Source of the DNA: Ceratothoa steindachneri
Taxonomy: Eukaryota; Arthropoda; Malacostraca; Isopoda; Cymothoidae
Length of the DNA: 64,000 nucleotides
NCBI GenBank assembly: GCA_963969495.1
Contig: OZ018321.1
Location: forward strand, 102,301,578 to 102,365,577
Direction: 5' to 3'
Shown: positions 24,482-36,552 of the stretch, in pieces
Layout of the letters: each line of letters opens with the position of its first letter
How positions within the stretch are numbered: the stretch's first letter is position 1
The notes under the pieces: generated by a model
The model's input: the letters and a program-made list of their open reading frames with translations, nothing else
Told to the model about the DNA's origin: nothing
Database searches by the model: none
Translations under genes and position numbers: made by a program

Positions 24482-24748
24482 TTATTTTCTGGTGTCGAAA
24501 GTCTTTGCATGTCGCTGTACATTCATTCGTCTTTCCACGGGTAGCGGGAAGTTGTATACAGGGTGATGCGAGAAAACTGGGCCTCGAATTTTTATAAGCT
24601 TCTTAATGATTTGTGGAGTTGAGAAATGAAGCCTATCGAAAGTTGGAGCCAGTCGTTTTGGAGTCCCCCTGTAATTCATCTGCATTTGAGGCATTCCTCC
24701 ATTCATGATAAATACGCACAAGAATAATATAAAGATAACACGCAACAT
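24482..24748 (-). CDS. Hypothetical small secreted, Arg/Lys-rich peptide
   Basis: This 88-codon frame starts with MLRVIFILFLCVFIMNGGM, a good signal-peptide shape: one Arg, a hydrophobic core of about 13 residues, then small residues. An in-frame TAA precedes the ATG by five codons, so the start is well defined. The mature part is basic and Cys-free and contains dibasic sites PKR, IKK, ERR and TRK that divide it into pieces such as LAPTFDRLHFSTPQII and MNVQRHAKTFDT. That layout recalls neuropeptide or antimicrobial precursors, but I recognise no known peptide family and no C-terminal Gly-Lys-Arg amidation signal. An 88-codon frame can arise by chance in this length of DNA, so coding status is uncertain. 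No promoter or splice context was identified. Confidence 0.3.
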   Translation of the reverse strand: MLRVIFILFLCVFIMNGGMPQMQMNYRGTPKRLAPTFDRLHFSTPQIIKKLIKIRGPVFSHHPVYNFPLPVERRMNVQRHAKTFDTRK

Positions 24749-27700
24749 AGGTGCAATTCTAGTTTAAAGTCTGACTTGCAATTTGCAAAAAAAAAATAAC
24801 GATGTCCCTACAAATACGATTCGTACTCTCTTAAAAATATGGGATAACGGGGAAACAGCATTTGATCAACGCATATTTATTTTCCAAAGCATGATTATAT
24901 ATTTTTTAGAACGTTTAAAACCATCTTTCACACTTCCATGGATCTAAACGGACAGAAAAAGTATAATGGCAAAAGTGAAACAGGTGCATAAGATGAGACG
25001 AGAAAGACACACCACATTATCTTGGGGTAATGTGGTCGCTACTCCTGGTTTCAGTTATAATTGGTGCATTGAACAAGTCTCCACCATACACCCTCTTACG
25101 TCTATCAAATAATATAGTTTATAGCTAAAGACGGCTCTAAATAATGGTTTTATGTAGCACGCGCGTATGATTTTCCGATCAGGTGAAAGCTGATGAAATT
25201 TTATGTGTAGATTTTAAGTGCAGCATTAAATAGTTTGAGCAACTCATAAACATCATTAACTAGTATTTATATATTTAGTTAGCGGAAAAATGCTATTCTT
25301 TTTACTAGAGTTCGTAACTAGAAGAAAACGTCATTTGCGAATGGCCGAGGTTCGTAAAATTCAGTGCATGAACTGAAAATAAGATCTAATATTCTTGGTA
25401 GAGCATCTCTTGATTATGTACTTACATTATTTCTAATTGTGAATGAGGATATCGAAAGAGGGGTGTAAAAAATAAAATTGCGATCAAGTTCGAGTTTAAT
25501 TTAAAAAAGAAAAAGGTTCATTCAACCTAAGGAGTTTCCTTTAAAAGTAATGAAATCTTTTTTCTTATTCGAAAGTCCAACAGTTCTCAAACTTAGGGCT
25601 CTGTGTCGTTTATGACTTTTGCTTAAGATGCTTGTCTCCCTTTAATACTTAGAGTGATGAATAATATGCACACAATTAGCAGGAACCTTATATTTTTTGC
25701 TTTATTTCAGTGACTGGGCACTTAGAATTCTATGGCCTAACCTGCATTTTTCCTTCAGGTAATACCCAGCAGAATTCAGCATTGTTCACTCAAAAACATC
25801 TACTATTACCAGAAAACAAATTTTTATATGGTTAAATAGTCATATAGAGGAAGAACAGATACCAAAAATACAGTGAACAGTGAAAAGATGAGATATAATC
25901 CCGAGTTATGTAAGGATTATGTCGTTGCAGCAAGCCAAAAGACTCTCGTGCCTTGCTGTCGGAATGAAATTGTCCTGCGGTCATCACCCTGTTAGCTACC
26001 ATTAAACCTTCGGGAGAAGGGCATCGCCTTTCCTTTCTCTTATCATATGTGAATAACTTAAGACACCATTTATTCTGCTCTCCCCCTTTGATTAAAATTC
26101 CATTAAGCGGAACTTCTATGGCTCTTCTCTTTTAAACTAATATTCTTTGGAACAATGTTTTTACTCTAGTTTTTTAAAGGATGATATTCGTATCACTTGG
26201 GTTCTCGTTACACTTAGAAACAGCAGGTGATGGTTGACATTTATCACATTTGCTCATTCTGGCCTTTCCTTAAATCGACTAGCCTGAAGATGTTCAAGAA
26301 AATTGCTACTCTGATTGGGTTCAGAACTATCGATCACATTCCTATGACGAAAATTAACATATTATGAAATAATTTTCTTAAAAGAATCCGAACAATGAAC
26401 GAACGTGTTTACTTTATTTTCCGTTTGCCTAACATTCTTTTCATCTTTTTACAACTAGAAATATATTCTGTTCCCTCTTACCTGACTGATAATAACTCGC
26501 AGCGTCTACAGGAGTATTCACATTACTTCACAGCGAGATTTGTTTCTTGCTGGGTGAATCACCCACGCATTTCTTGTCAATAAGTCTAATTTTAGGAGCA
26601 GAATGGTCAGAAATCTCATATCATTCCCGACCATGGAACAATAAACAGGATACACGGCTCTTGCCAACTCAAAATGTAAGTTAATTTCTCCTAAAGCCAA
26701 GCTTTTAGACTCTTATGCCCAGTAGTTGAAATTGGAATGGTGAATCTGTAAAAATGATTTGTGAAGAGTTAAATCCTTTCTACGAATGCTTTTTGTTTCT
26801 ATGTAGACAAACAAAACACGAGGATTATAGATATCAAAGCAAGAGCGTTTGCGAATATTTTCTTTGCTTCTTACATTTTATTGATACTAACTAGATTCAT
26901 GCTCACTTCTCTCTCTCGATCCTTCCGGCCGTTAACTAATTCTGAGCATCTTTACTTAACTTCGTCATCGTAACTCTAGGATTAACGTATAGCAAAACCA
27001 TTTTATGCAATGTTCATTGTTGTTTGGAAAGAAATCTGAGTAGTAACAACATTCAATGGCCAACTAATAATATGTTACTTGGTTTAGTGAGTCCTTTTTT
27101 ACTCAGTGGAATGAAAAGTCTTACATACTTAATGATACGAACTAAGTAAAAACTCATGCGATCCTACATTTTGTCTCTTTTTTTATTTTTGTGTAAAACG
27201 GATTACTAAAAAGTGTAGAGGTTAGACTAAGTTCACATCTTGGTAAAGCTCTGTTAATTTTTTCTTGAACTCTTCTAGTTTAGAAGAAGAAGAAAACACA
27301 GTTACTGTTCATTTTAAAATGTATATTACACTCAAATATGTAGTTGTTTGTACGATTCTGCTAGTTATATTTTCCAACATTGGATAATGTACTTTCCATC
27401 AGATAGAAATATTAATGGGATTGAATTTCTTATCTCACACAGAACCAGGCTGCGATTCCAAGAAGAGCATTCCCACTCAATCCACTATACGAGTGAGAAA
27501 CAGGTCCTAAAATATTACGTGCCCATTTCTTAATGAACACGGCGCCTCTAGTTCTGCATAAGACCAAGCAGGGAACCATTTCCACTTGGTGGAAGGTGAT
27601 TTTTATTAACTTAACTAAAACGATAAAAAAGGTGCACAATTTACTATACAAGATATTTTCAAACCGAGAAGCGCATAAAAACTTTCACCTTGCTTGAATG

Positions 27701-29279
27701 CATGGGCGCAAGCTATCCATATGGGTTGGGCGCAGTCGCCCAGCCTTTTCTCCTGCAGTTTTTTAACAAAGGCGACTCAAGAATAAATGTTACTTAACTT
27801 TACTAGCACGAGGAGATAAAGAGAGAGTCATGCAAAAGATATCAACTGGTCAACGAGAAATCTCTACTTTCAGGTAGCAAACCACAGGTCGTTTTGTCAT
27901 GTTTCTTACTCATGTCCTTTAATCCTACAAGAACAGGTTTGTTTTTTCTTTGAAAATCCCATACTATGCTTCTTGAAGGCGACTTCAGGCAAGACTCCAT
28001 TTCTTTTCGTATCGTTATTATTTCTCCGCACCAGGACCGTACCCAACATATTCCCCTTTTATTGATCTGCTATATTCGTGCAAGACAAACCTATTTATCC
28101 CACTTAGTAACTGCAATAAATTATGGATAAATTCCCAGGAATCTGTGAGTTGACAATCCAATAATTATTGAATTTAAAGATTAATAAGATCAGTACTAAA
28201 TATAAAGATGACTATTGACTCAATGTCGAATATATTTTCTCAATATTTTCCGTTTCGCTTCACATCTCCTTGATGATAGTTCTGATATTGCAATTACACC
28301 AGCGAGCAAATCAGAGAACAATTTTCCTTTATTAAAATATTTCAAAAATATGATAGGTAGCTAAATGAAATTTCCATGGTACATAACGGAATATATTTAA
28401 TATATTTCATCAGGATTCCATATGAAACAATCTTATATTCAAAAACTCATACTAAATAAACTAAAATGCACTATCTTCGGACTGGACTATCTGGAATATT
28501 TTCCCGAGAATTGTGAAGTCTTAAGTGAAAAACATGGTGAACGATTTCATCCAGATATCCATGTGATGGAAGAAAGCCATCTTTTATATTTATAATTAGG
28601 AAAAAGTGAATTGGAAAATACGATATCAAAATAACATTTACCTATCGGAAAAGACGTAAAATTCCATCTCCAAATCAGGAATATATTGTAAGTAATTTCA
28701 TCTGAATTTTATTAGACTATTTGAGTATTATTCCAAAGTAATTGTTAAAGACACCCTAGCTATCATGGTGACATAAACCATTAGGTATGCACAGCACTTT
28801 ATATATTGCCGTTTTCAAGAAAGAAAAGATAAATATACACGAAGCGTAAAATTAAACAATTGTCCGTGATTGATTACAACAAAGGAAAAATGGGAGATGA
28901 CCTCTGTCTAAATTGGTTCATATACTACAATTATGAGTAAAATTGTCAACTCATTTAACAATTGCTTTCATAAATGATCAGCTTGTATATACTAAAGATG
29001 GCAGGGGAAAGGTTATCTAAATTTGTTAAATTTGGTATAAAATAATCTCAATAATCAGTATCACAATATACATTTGCTAAAACAAATTGCAGGATCGAAA
29101 GCAAACAGACATCAGTGTTGTAGAATTGCTCATAGTCTGGTCCAATAATTATTCTAGTCCTTGATCTGGACACACCGCTTTTGTTTAAGTCGATGGTATT
29201 GACCCTATGACTCAATCTACGATCATATATATATATAGGTAGGCTTTAATTCCTACTGAACGTGCGAAAGCTGGTTAGA

Positions 29280-30110
29280 GGCGGGTTGTGCCGTAGCCAG
29301 GATTCTCACTATAAAAATCCCACTCGTTACTGGGGGGAGGTTTGTGATTGTTGAATTCTAAGAGTGCATAATACAGGTTGAATAAATTAGGCCGAAGTGA
29401 TTCTTAATTAAAGTCTTGCCAAGAGTACGTCAAAAAGGAGGAGCCACAAATAAACACACGTACAAAAAAATATACTTTACTTTACACAAATATAATAATT
29501 AGCAATAGTTAAACGGGCAAAATCAAGGATTAAATATTAAACACTGACGTTAAGCGTCTAGATTTATAATGACTCAATGGGAGTATCAATCATGGTTAAT
29601 TAATTAGGTAATTTAAGAATAGAGGGACACTGGGTTTATAGATTACCATTAATTGTGATGGATTAGAGAGACGACTACTCAGGTCCAGACGAGGTGGTTC
29701 GGGTGGCGTTAACACGAGTTTTCGGGGAGAGGGGGGATAAGACGATGGGTTTGGGGCTGCTGATTGCAGTTCCGGTTAGTTCACTCCAAACTGGATGTGA
29801 CACTAACAAATAGTAACTTTCAGTAACTATTTGGATGTTCCTTTTCTTTCTCAAGTTACGTTGAGCAACAGAGCGTATTTTTCTAGTCACAGACTCTGCG
29901 GGGCGGGATTTACCTCAGGAACACTTTGAGACAGCGACCAAGTTGACTCGGCGGCGCGTTGGCAGTCGATACGTTACGGCAACGACTCTCGTTCAATGTG
30001 AGGGTTACGCGTTACGCGAGTAGGTTTGGGACACTGCTCTAGAGAGATGAACGGTGATGTTATTTAAACCGCGGATTGTTGGAAATCGAAAGAGATTTTT
30101 CCATTCACGA
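29280..30110 (-). mobile_element. LTR-like segment B, related to segment A
   Basis: Read on the minus strand, this segment has a TATA-like GGTTTAAATAACATC (near 30060), a GC-rich central part, then CCTGAGTAGTC, TCTCTAATCC, ATTAATTAACC, GTTTAATATTTAATCC and finally AAAGTATATTTTTTTGTAC. The same blocks in the same order occur on the plus strand at about 22050-22260. GCACTCTTAGA follows in both. No coding region is attached and ends are not resolved. I read it as an old solo LTR or similar non-coding module. Confidence 0.45.
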
Positions 30111-33014
30111 CAATTCGCTTATCGCAGCGCCTTCTGGACAATCTCCATGGTATCATAAAGAAGGCAAATAGAATTTAGGCTTCTTTGTGAGATAGGCCTT
30201 CTTTTTTCAGACTTCCTGTTGCCAGTTGGGGGAAGGGGGGCGGGTAGAGGAGACGAAGGTCAACTCAAACGACAAATTTCTTTCGTTCCTACGATTGTCT
30301 GGCAGCATGCGAGTATGTACGATCCATACCCTCACAATCAGACAATGTGGAAAGTTCTAATAAAAAAAATAAAAAAACAGATTGGTAGAAACCAAACAAT
30401 GAAAAGGCAAACCAGAATAATACCTAATGTTCGGAATGCACTAATAAATGTCTCATTTTCTTTTATCCTTTGAAATCATCATATTCTTTCGAATCTATGT
30501 GCAATTTTTATATTATATAAGTATTCTCTGGTCCAAAAAGATAATATGGTCCACTTGAGTCCAGCCATGAGCTTTTTATCCGTGTTGATCGTCTCAGTGC
30601 ACATGATATTTTCAAGCAACCGTTTCTAATAATTAAAAATATTGGAATTATTTTATTATACCTATAATAGTTTCACAACACATTACTTATAACTTAAACC
30701 CTTTATTCTTTGTCCTTCATAGAGTATTAATTTGAACGAATGAAGCATGTTAAATATTGCCCAAATCGTCTAATATCAATTAAGCCCGCAATCTTCTTAC
30801 CTCAGTGATTACAAATTAGCAAATTGAGTACCTTCAGTTCAACCTGTCATCATATGATTTCTCTTGTAACTGTGGAACCATTTGCGTGGTGCTGTACCCT
30901 TTAAGGCATTTCTGTATCTTTTTGAAAATAAGGACGTCAAAGGTGGATCGCATATTCCAATTTCAGACTTAGTTATGATGGATATATGCAATGAGAGAAC
31001 GACCTATTTTATCACCTAAATATTTATCGGTGTCCTACTTACGCAAGGATAATTCATTTATAATAAAAAAAATTAACAGAATGGTTTCTAATTGTATTAG
31101 AGCATCATGCTCCATCTTTGAGCTGTACAAAAACTGGCAACACTTTCTAAATGCGTCTCTTTTAAAATACTGCTGCCAGTTTTTATACAACTAACTGAGA
31201 GATGTAGCAGGATGCTCTGAAACATATCTATATCAGCACAATTCAAAGCCGCTCTCTTCTAATAAACTTTTACTACCATTCAATAATTATCAACATGTAC
31301 ACTAAATTACTAAATTATGCATGAATAATCTTGACATAATATAGCTAAATTTTTCGTTTCCTGTTTCGATATGTAGAAAATACACTTTGCTGTCTGTTAT
31401 CTTATTGACTACGGCACGATTTTAATATTTAGTTTGAATTTTCTCGTAAGCAGAAATCGAAACAACTTGTTCACCCCGAGTTTTATATAATCAATGAATT
31501 TTGAACTTATACTCAATAGTTCATCGTCTAAATCATTAAGAAATTTTAAAAAAATTCCGCTAGTTACTGTTTTCTGGTTTTTGTTCGTAAGCCGGTCTTC
31601 TTTCTACCCATGTGTAAAGGTCTGCATAGATACTGTGAAATTCGAGCTTTTTAATCAGTCGTTGATAGTAAATATTATAAAATTTGTTGTTTTTTTAATC
31701 TAAGTAAATCGTTCATGGTTCAATTTGCATCATAAATTAGAGCTCTTTTAGGAAAAACCTCAAAAGTTAGTAAGCTACGATGTGTTTGTTAGAAAACCGT
31801 GTTGTGTGTCTTGATTTATTTTATGGTTATCGAGGACAGTACAGAATTCCTAAGTACTTCTTTTATCAAATGACTTTATAACCAAAATATTTTTATTTAA
31901 ATCTTCTTCAGTTAATCCATTTCGAGTATTATTCATCTTCAATAATAACCTAAATTGAATGCTATTTTTTTTCTTTAAGATTAATAGCTAATGTTGCGAA
32001 TTAATGAAGGAAAATATATGGGTTTACATATATACTGGTTGATTTTCCGGCCTTCTTTTAACGTTTGTATCTAACGACCATTCTATAGAAATACTGTAGT
32101 TTTTGCAAGTTTAATACAAAGATTATCATAAATAACCAATTCGTAATTAAGATAACCAACTATCACAGTCAATCAAGTACTTCCACCAGTCTATGTAATA
32201 TCCCTTGTAGACGTCTGGAGAAACCTATCTCATCCCCGCTCTCTCTCTATCTAACCAGACCTCAACCGAAACGCTATTATAAAGCACTAGGAGGTCCGAT
32301 TAATTGAACTTTGGCCCCATCAAAGCAGTTCCTAAAATAATAAATATATAATGTAACAAAGTTTCCATTTCAATATTGTACATAGCAGTGCACTTAATAA
32401 TGCCTAAAATAATTCTAAAAAGTGCTATTATTTTTTTCTGTTGAACTTACAATTTTTCTATTAAAGTTTAGTTTGTTATAGGCCTAAAGTTTTTATGTAA
32501 TGTTTAAACTAACGGCTCTTTTACCTGTTTTAGGTTCATAAAAGCGTCTAAAAGATAGTGTGAGGCATAAAAGAGGTGTAAAAGACGAACCCGGAGAGAG
32601 CACGAGTTTCTTATGGGTTCCTGGGATCGAAAAAGCGCGCCACTCTTTCAGGTTTTAGTTTTAGGGAGAGAATGTGAATTTATAATGTCCCACTCGTAAG
32701 TATAAATAGCCAATTAAAATCGGATGTGAAGGGTTAGTTAAGGGTCCTTTGAGGTTCGTGGTGATCTCCAATTTGTGAAGTACCTAATAATGGAATCCGT
32801 AGAGGATTCTCCAAGACACAAGAATTGACAATTGACTTTTCTTTTAAAATACAGGCTCATTTTGAATGTAGCCAGTAATGCTTCTTTCACTTTCTTATTA
32901 AAGATTCTTCCTCGAAATTCTGTGTTTGTCTGTTGCCTAAAATTCGTAAAATACCTAATATTTGAATTGGCACGTATATTTTTGAAGCAAATAAGTCAAA
33001 ATGAAAGATTTGCA
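30111..33014. other. AT-rich stretch, no gene recognised
   Basis: Only short frames without recognisable domains on both strands. No repeat structure of note was found between the LTR-like segment and the hAT element. Confidence 0.55.
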
Positions 33015-34497
33015 CACTGATGGCCATCGATACATTGAATATGATAAAGTGATACTGATGAATCGATATATGAAAATAGACAAAAGCGATATTTATTCAT
33101 CGATACTTTGACAAATTTTTAACCGATACCGATAAATGTATCTCAGATACATGTATTTATGTAGATTTATGACATATCTTTTGAGTGAAGAAACAAGCTG
33201 ATTTTATCTATATGTTAATTTAGAGTTTAATTAGAAATTCAATCAAATGACTATGTGAAATACATATTGTAACTAAATCAGAAAAAATCACAAATATATG
33301 GGGATAATAGTAAAAAACATTTAGCAATTATAAATTATATATTCTAGGTAAATTTTAAATAATAACATATTTAAAAATGACCTTTTATTAATACTAAGTT
33401 GAAGAATATTTTATCTGAAAGCAGGCTTCGCTTTAGAGTATGAATATGCCAGGATAAGCTGAACAGTCTCTACACTTGAGTCAATGAAGGAAAAGTTGTA
33501 ATCAATTTAATAAAAACTTTCATAACTCCCTAAAACTTACGCAAAGATAGTAATGACGTTAAAACATCACCAAAATACTTCAGTGCCTCCATTTCTGTAT
33601 CATTTTCACTTTTGAACGTTATATTCCTGTTAACACTCTGTTCATAGTAAAAATCATCAGCACTCTCTTCTGCAGCATTATCCCTCAAAGTAGAATTATT
33701 TTTGTCCTAAAGAGTTTAAATAGATTTACGAGCATCTCAGCACTCTCTTTTTCCATAGCAAATGTTTTTAGTTTATTCTTTATCATTATCCATTTCAATG
33801 TAAACTTTAGATTAGATACGAATGCCAAAATTGGGAATTTTATTTCATGGTTTCTTTCTCTGTTGAGAATCGAAGATAATCGGTAAGAAACCCCCTGCAT
33901 CATTGCGTTAAACAGTGTAAGGCAGTAGTGTAGAGGTATATTGTTTAGGCGTAGTAGTTTTTTTTCAACAGCTAAAAGCTTAGTTACAAGAACATCCTCG
34001 TAGCATTCTTTAACAGACTTTAGTATATCTAAAGCCTGAACAATGGAGCACATCACTTTTCCTTATTCCCCAAATTATTCGATAGTTCATGCAAAGAACA
34101 TTTGAGACGCAAAAAAAAGAGGCAAACTGTCGATTAGTGAAGTCAATTTTGTTTCCTACGGCACCTCATAGGAGTAGCATTGATAAAGTATTTGTAAAAA
34201 TAGTATTGTACCTAATTCCCGTGTCAATAATATACTTGAAAGAAAATACAACGGAATAAAAGAAACAAGCTAGAAAGTAACCAACCATAATTTCTAGTTA
34301 CACAAAATATCATTAATTTATGATATTTAGGTTAAATTGAAATGTATCGAATATTGCTTAGCAATGTTTTTGATATATTCAAGCAATAACACCTTGAGTG
34401 ATTATGGTACACGAGAAATCAAGAAGCCGCTAACGCGAGATCGATAATTAATCGATACGTAATCTCGATACATGTAACTTGATACTCTCCATCACTG
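33015..34497 (-). mobile_element. hAT DNA transposon, decayed, both ends visible
   Basis: The left end reads CACTGATGG at 33015 and the right end reads CCATCACTG up to 34497, so the termini are inverted copies with one mismatch (CASTGATGG). Both subterminal regions are crowded with ATCGATA-type words: four within 33020-33130 and three within 34435-34475, in a way typical of hAT transposase binding sites. The 8 bp outside the ends (GATTTGCA and GAGTTGTG) match at 5 of 8 positions, which may be an eroded target-site duplication of the 8-bp length expected for hAT. The transposase relic inside is on the minus strand. Confidence 0.7.
33375..34056 (-). pseudogene. hAT transposase relic with C-terminal dimerisation domain
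   Basis: The open part (34056-33685) has PLHYCLTLFNAMMQGVSYRL and ILAFVSNLKFTLKWI, corresponding to the hAT core segment just before the last catalytic block, with its usual ..HPKFKLKW.. ending. Further down, in another frame around 33375-33475, RLFSLSWHIHTLKRSLLSD and KIFFNLVLIKGHF match the hAT C-terminal dimerisation signature (VERLFS..KRS.L...N...L). The N-terminal zinc finger and first catalytic region are missing or unrecognisable. Frameshifts and a short length mean no activity. It lies inside matching terminal inverted repeats. Confidence 0.72.
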
Positions 34498-35035
34498 GAG
34501 TTGTGGGAAAATATAGGATGATAAACAATAAACTTAAAAATATATTTCCAAATCAATACTATTTTTTGTTAAAATTACTTTATAGTTCTACATTAAAAGA
34601 ATTCTTGGTATTTTGAAAAATTCAACTCGTTCAGTATTTACATTAGTACGTGGATATCATGTTCTTAAGAAATTCATAATGGACCGCCGTCTCGGTCTAT
34701 TCATTGATATCCTTTTGCTTTACGCTTTTTTTTAATATATGCCCACTTCTATCCTATTTGCTGTTTATTTTTCTCTCAATCATTATCTCTCAGCTGTGAA
34801 AATACCTTCATTGGTTATCACACACCCAAATCTGTTATCAACTAAAAGAACGAAATAAACTATTATTTCCTAACCAGTGGCCATATGGCCTCCTGAGAGC
34901 CATAGTACAGTTGAAGAGGACCACAGAAAATGATAAGATTTAGCCACAAAGTTTATAAACGGGCCATTGAACTCAACTTTTTGAAGCCTAAATTATATTT
35001 AGGCCAATAGATAATTATGATATATGTAGGCGAAT

Positions 35036-35037
<2 letters not shown>
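34498..35037. other. AT-rich spacer, no gene recognised
   Basis: No domain or structured repeat was found between the hAT element and the TA-tract cluster. Confidence 0.5.

Positions 35038-35107
<70 letters not shown>
35038..35107. repeat. (TA)35 microsatellite
   Basis: Uninterrupted TA tract, first of four around the Penelope-like remnant. Confidence 0.98.
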
Positions 35108-35111
<4 letters not shown>

Positions 35112-35144
35112 CACTGTGGAGGATCGTAGTATTTATTATCTCGA

Positions 35145-35182
35145 GACCAGTTTCGGCATGAAGTTTGTCATGCCAGCCTCAG
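35145..35182 (-). ncRNA. Hammerhead-ribozyme-like hairpin, candidate
   Basis: On the minus strand, CTGA is followed by GGCT, a 7-bp helix GGCATGA/TCATGCC with a 6-nt loop, then GAAAC and TGGTC. This is the hammerhead order of CUGANGA, helix II, GAAA, very short helix III and a GUC-type cleavage triplet. The residues between CUGA and helix II are GGCU instead of the consensus NGA, so an essential A is not in place and activity is doubtful. Penelope-like elements are known to carry minimal hammerheads, and a Penelope-like endonuclease remnant lies 200 bp away on the same strand. Confidence 0.35.
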
Positions 35183-35218
35183 TTGAACACTAAGAATACA
35201 TGCAGTCACACCGAGCGT

Positions 35219-35221
<3 letters not shown>

Positions 35222-35295
<74 letters not shown>
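35222..35295. repeat. (TA)37 microsatellite
   Basis: Uninterrupted TA tract lying in the 3' flank of the Penelope-like endonuclease remnant. Confidence 0.98.
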
Positions 35296-35300
<5 letters not shown>

Positions 35301-35374
35301 TAGTTTACAGTAATCCAATTGGAGTTCCTAATCAAGGGGTGTGAATTTAAGTTCATTAAGGATATCTTTTAAGA

Positions 35375-35735
35375 TTAGATCTTTGACGAGGGGCTGCATT
35401 TAAATTGCCTAACCGAAAAGTTAAAGTTAGGGATTTCATCTATAAGGGTGGATTCAATGGCTTTCTTTTGCGGAAGTCCTTACACGGGTAGATTAGTTTG
35501 GTCTGTAGGAAATCTATCGGGTGATTAAAGTTATTACTGTGTGTTAAAAGACTAGAGGCTGTGTTTCCCTGTCTAATGTCTCCTCTGTGTTTGTACATTC
35601 TTTTATCCAAATTTCTTCCTGTTTCGTCTATGTAAAATATAGGGCAATTAATTTCTTTGCTGGGGATTAAATAGACTCCTGCTTCGTTGGTTCCTTCTAT
35701 AGGTTTGGTGGTAGGGAATGATATTTTAATGGTCG
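35375..35735 (-). pseudogene. Penelope-like element GIY-YIG endonuclease, C-terminal part
   Basis: An almost open frame reads NEAGVYLIPSKEINCPIFYI, then DETGRNLDKRMYKHRGDIRQ, SSLLTHSNNFNHPIDF and KLIYPCKDFRKRK. One base of frameshift near 35455 leads to AIESTLIDEIPNFN before a stop at 35375-35377. This is the GIY-YIG domain of Penelope-like elements: GVY strand, the FYIxETGR strand and helix (Asp stands where Gly is usual), R..EHR-like basic helix, an H...NHP segment and the K-A-I-E-S-x-L-I block with the metal-binding Glu. The upstream reverse transcriptase was not found. The endonuclease would nick target DNA for integration; this copy is inactive by truncation. Confidence 0.8.
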
Positions 35736-35936
35736 AAGGTTATTTAAATATGGTGTGTCATTGCTCATTCGCGTCCAATTTCTCTTTCTTGTACTATATT
35801 GTTATATAGTCTGCAATGCAAGGTTTCTGCACCTTTGTTTCTGTCTTCAAAATTGTTTTGAAAGGCAGAAAATAAATATAGCGAAGGCCCTGTGGTGGTT
35901 GTTATCATCACCCGCAGAACTTGCATTTGCTCCTTC

Positions 35937-36145
<209 letters not shown>

Positions 36146-36186
36146 TGAAAACAAAGCATGCTATTGAGCAAATCATCTCTATTTGA

Positions 36187-36265
36187 CTGGGTTTGAACGT
36201 TTCGAGGTCCTAGCCTCATCATCGGCACTAAGATGAGGCTAAGACCTGGAAATGTTCAAACCCAG
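36187..36265. repeat. Inverted repeat, 34-bp arms, Penelope-type terminal motif
   Basis: Arms 36187-36220 and 36232-36265 pair at 31 of 34 positions with an 11-nt loop. The left arm contains GAACGTTTCGAGGTCC and TAGCCTCATC, a pattern seen in terminal repeats of Penelope-like elements. On the minus strand it gives CCGATGA, a GAGG/CCTC helix and GAAAC, i.e. another hammerhead-like core with one change in CUGAUGA and an unpaired base at the start of helix II. Probably two inverted pieces of one element's terminal repeat. Confidence 0.7.
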
Positions 36266-36347
36266 AGAAATAAAGATGCTTTTATCAATACCGTGCTTGG
36301 TTTTTACCTTCCAATTAAAACTCCGATTTAGAAGAAGCTCAACAGTT

Positions 36348-36348
<1 letters not shown>

Positions 36349-36389
<41 letters not shown>
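36349..36389. repeat. (TA)20 microsatellite
   Basis: Fourth TA tract of the cluster at 35.0-36.4 kb. Confidence 0.97.
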
Positions 36390-36392
<3 letters not shown>

Positions 36393-36537
36393 GATATTTT
36401 ATAATAGATCTCCAAAGATTTATTCGGCATCTTAGAAACATATTGTGCAAAATAAAGTTAATCTACTGGAAATAAAGCTTATGGGGCTGCCAAAGAAAAA
36501 AAATACGGTTCCTAAGGGGGGTCATAAGCCAAAAACA

Positions 36538-36552
36538 GTTTGGAAACCACTG
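36538..36552 (-). repeat. Isolated hAT-type terminal repeat
   Basis: On the minus strand the sequence begins CAGTGGTTTCCAAAC and goes on TTATGACCCCCCTTAGG, the well-known shape of hAT non-autonomous element termini (CAGTGGTTCYCAAA ... GACCCC). The matching opposite end was not found at lower coordinates, so this may be a truncated copy. Confidence 0.5.

Larger units (their letters stand above)
22550..29279. other. AT-rich stretch without recognised genes except one small ORF
   Basis: About 6.7 kb without transposable-element protein motifs that I can read. It contains an imperfect inverted repeat (23139-23277), a small secreted-peptide-like ORF on the minus strand (24482-24748), a possible isolated hAT-type terminus near 25581 (CAGTTCTCAAACTTAGGG) and a short TA run near 29228. 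I see no RNA gene. Confidence 0.5.

Noticed and set aside
25581..25600. Possible hAT-type terminus CAGTTCTCAAACTTAGGG
   Set aside because: It resembles hAT ends but lacks a partner end and has only a partial match; chance similarity cannot be excluded.
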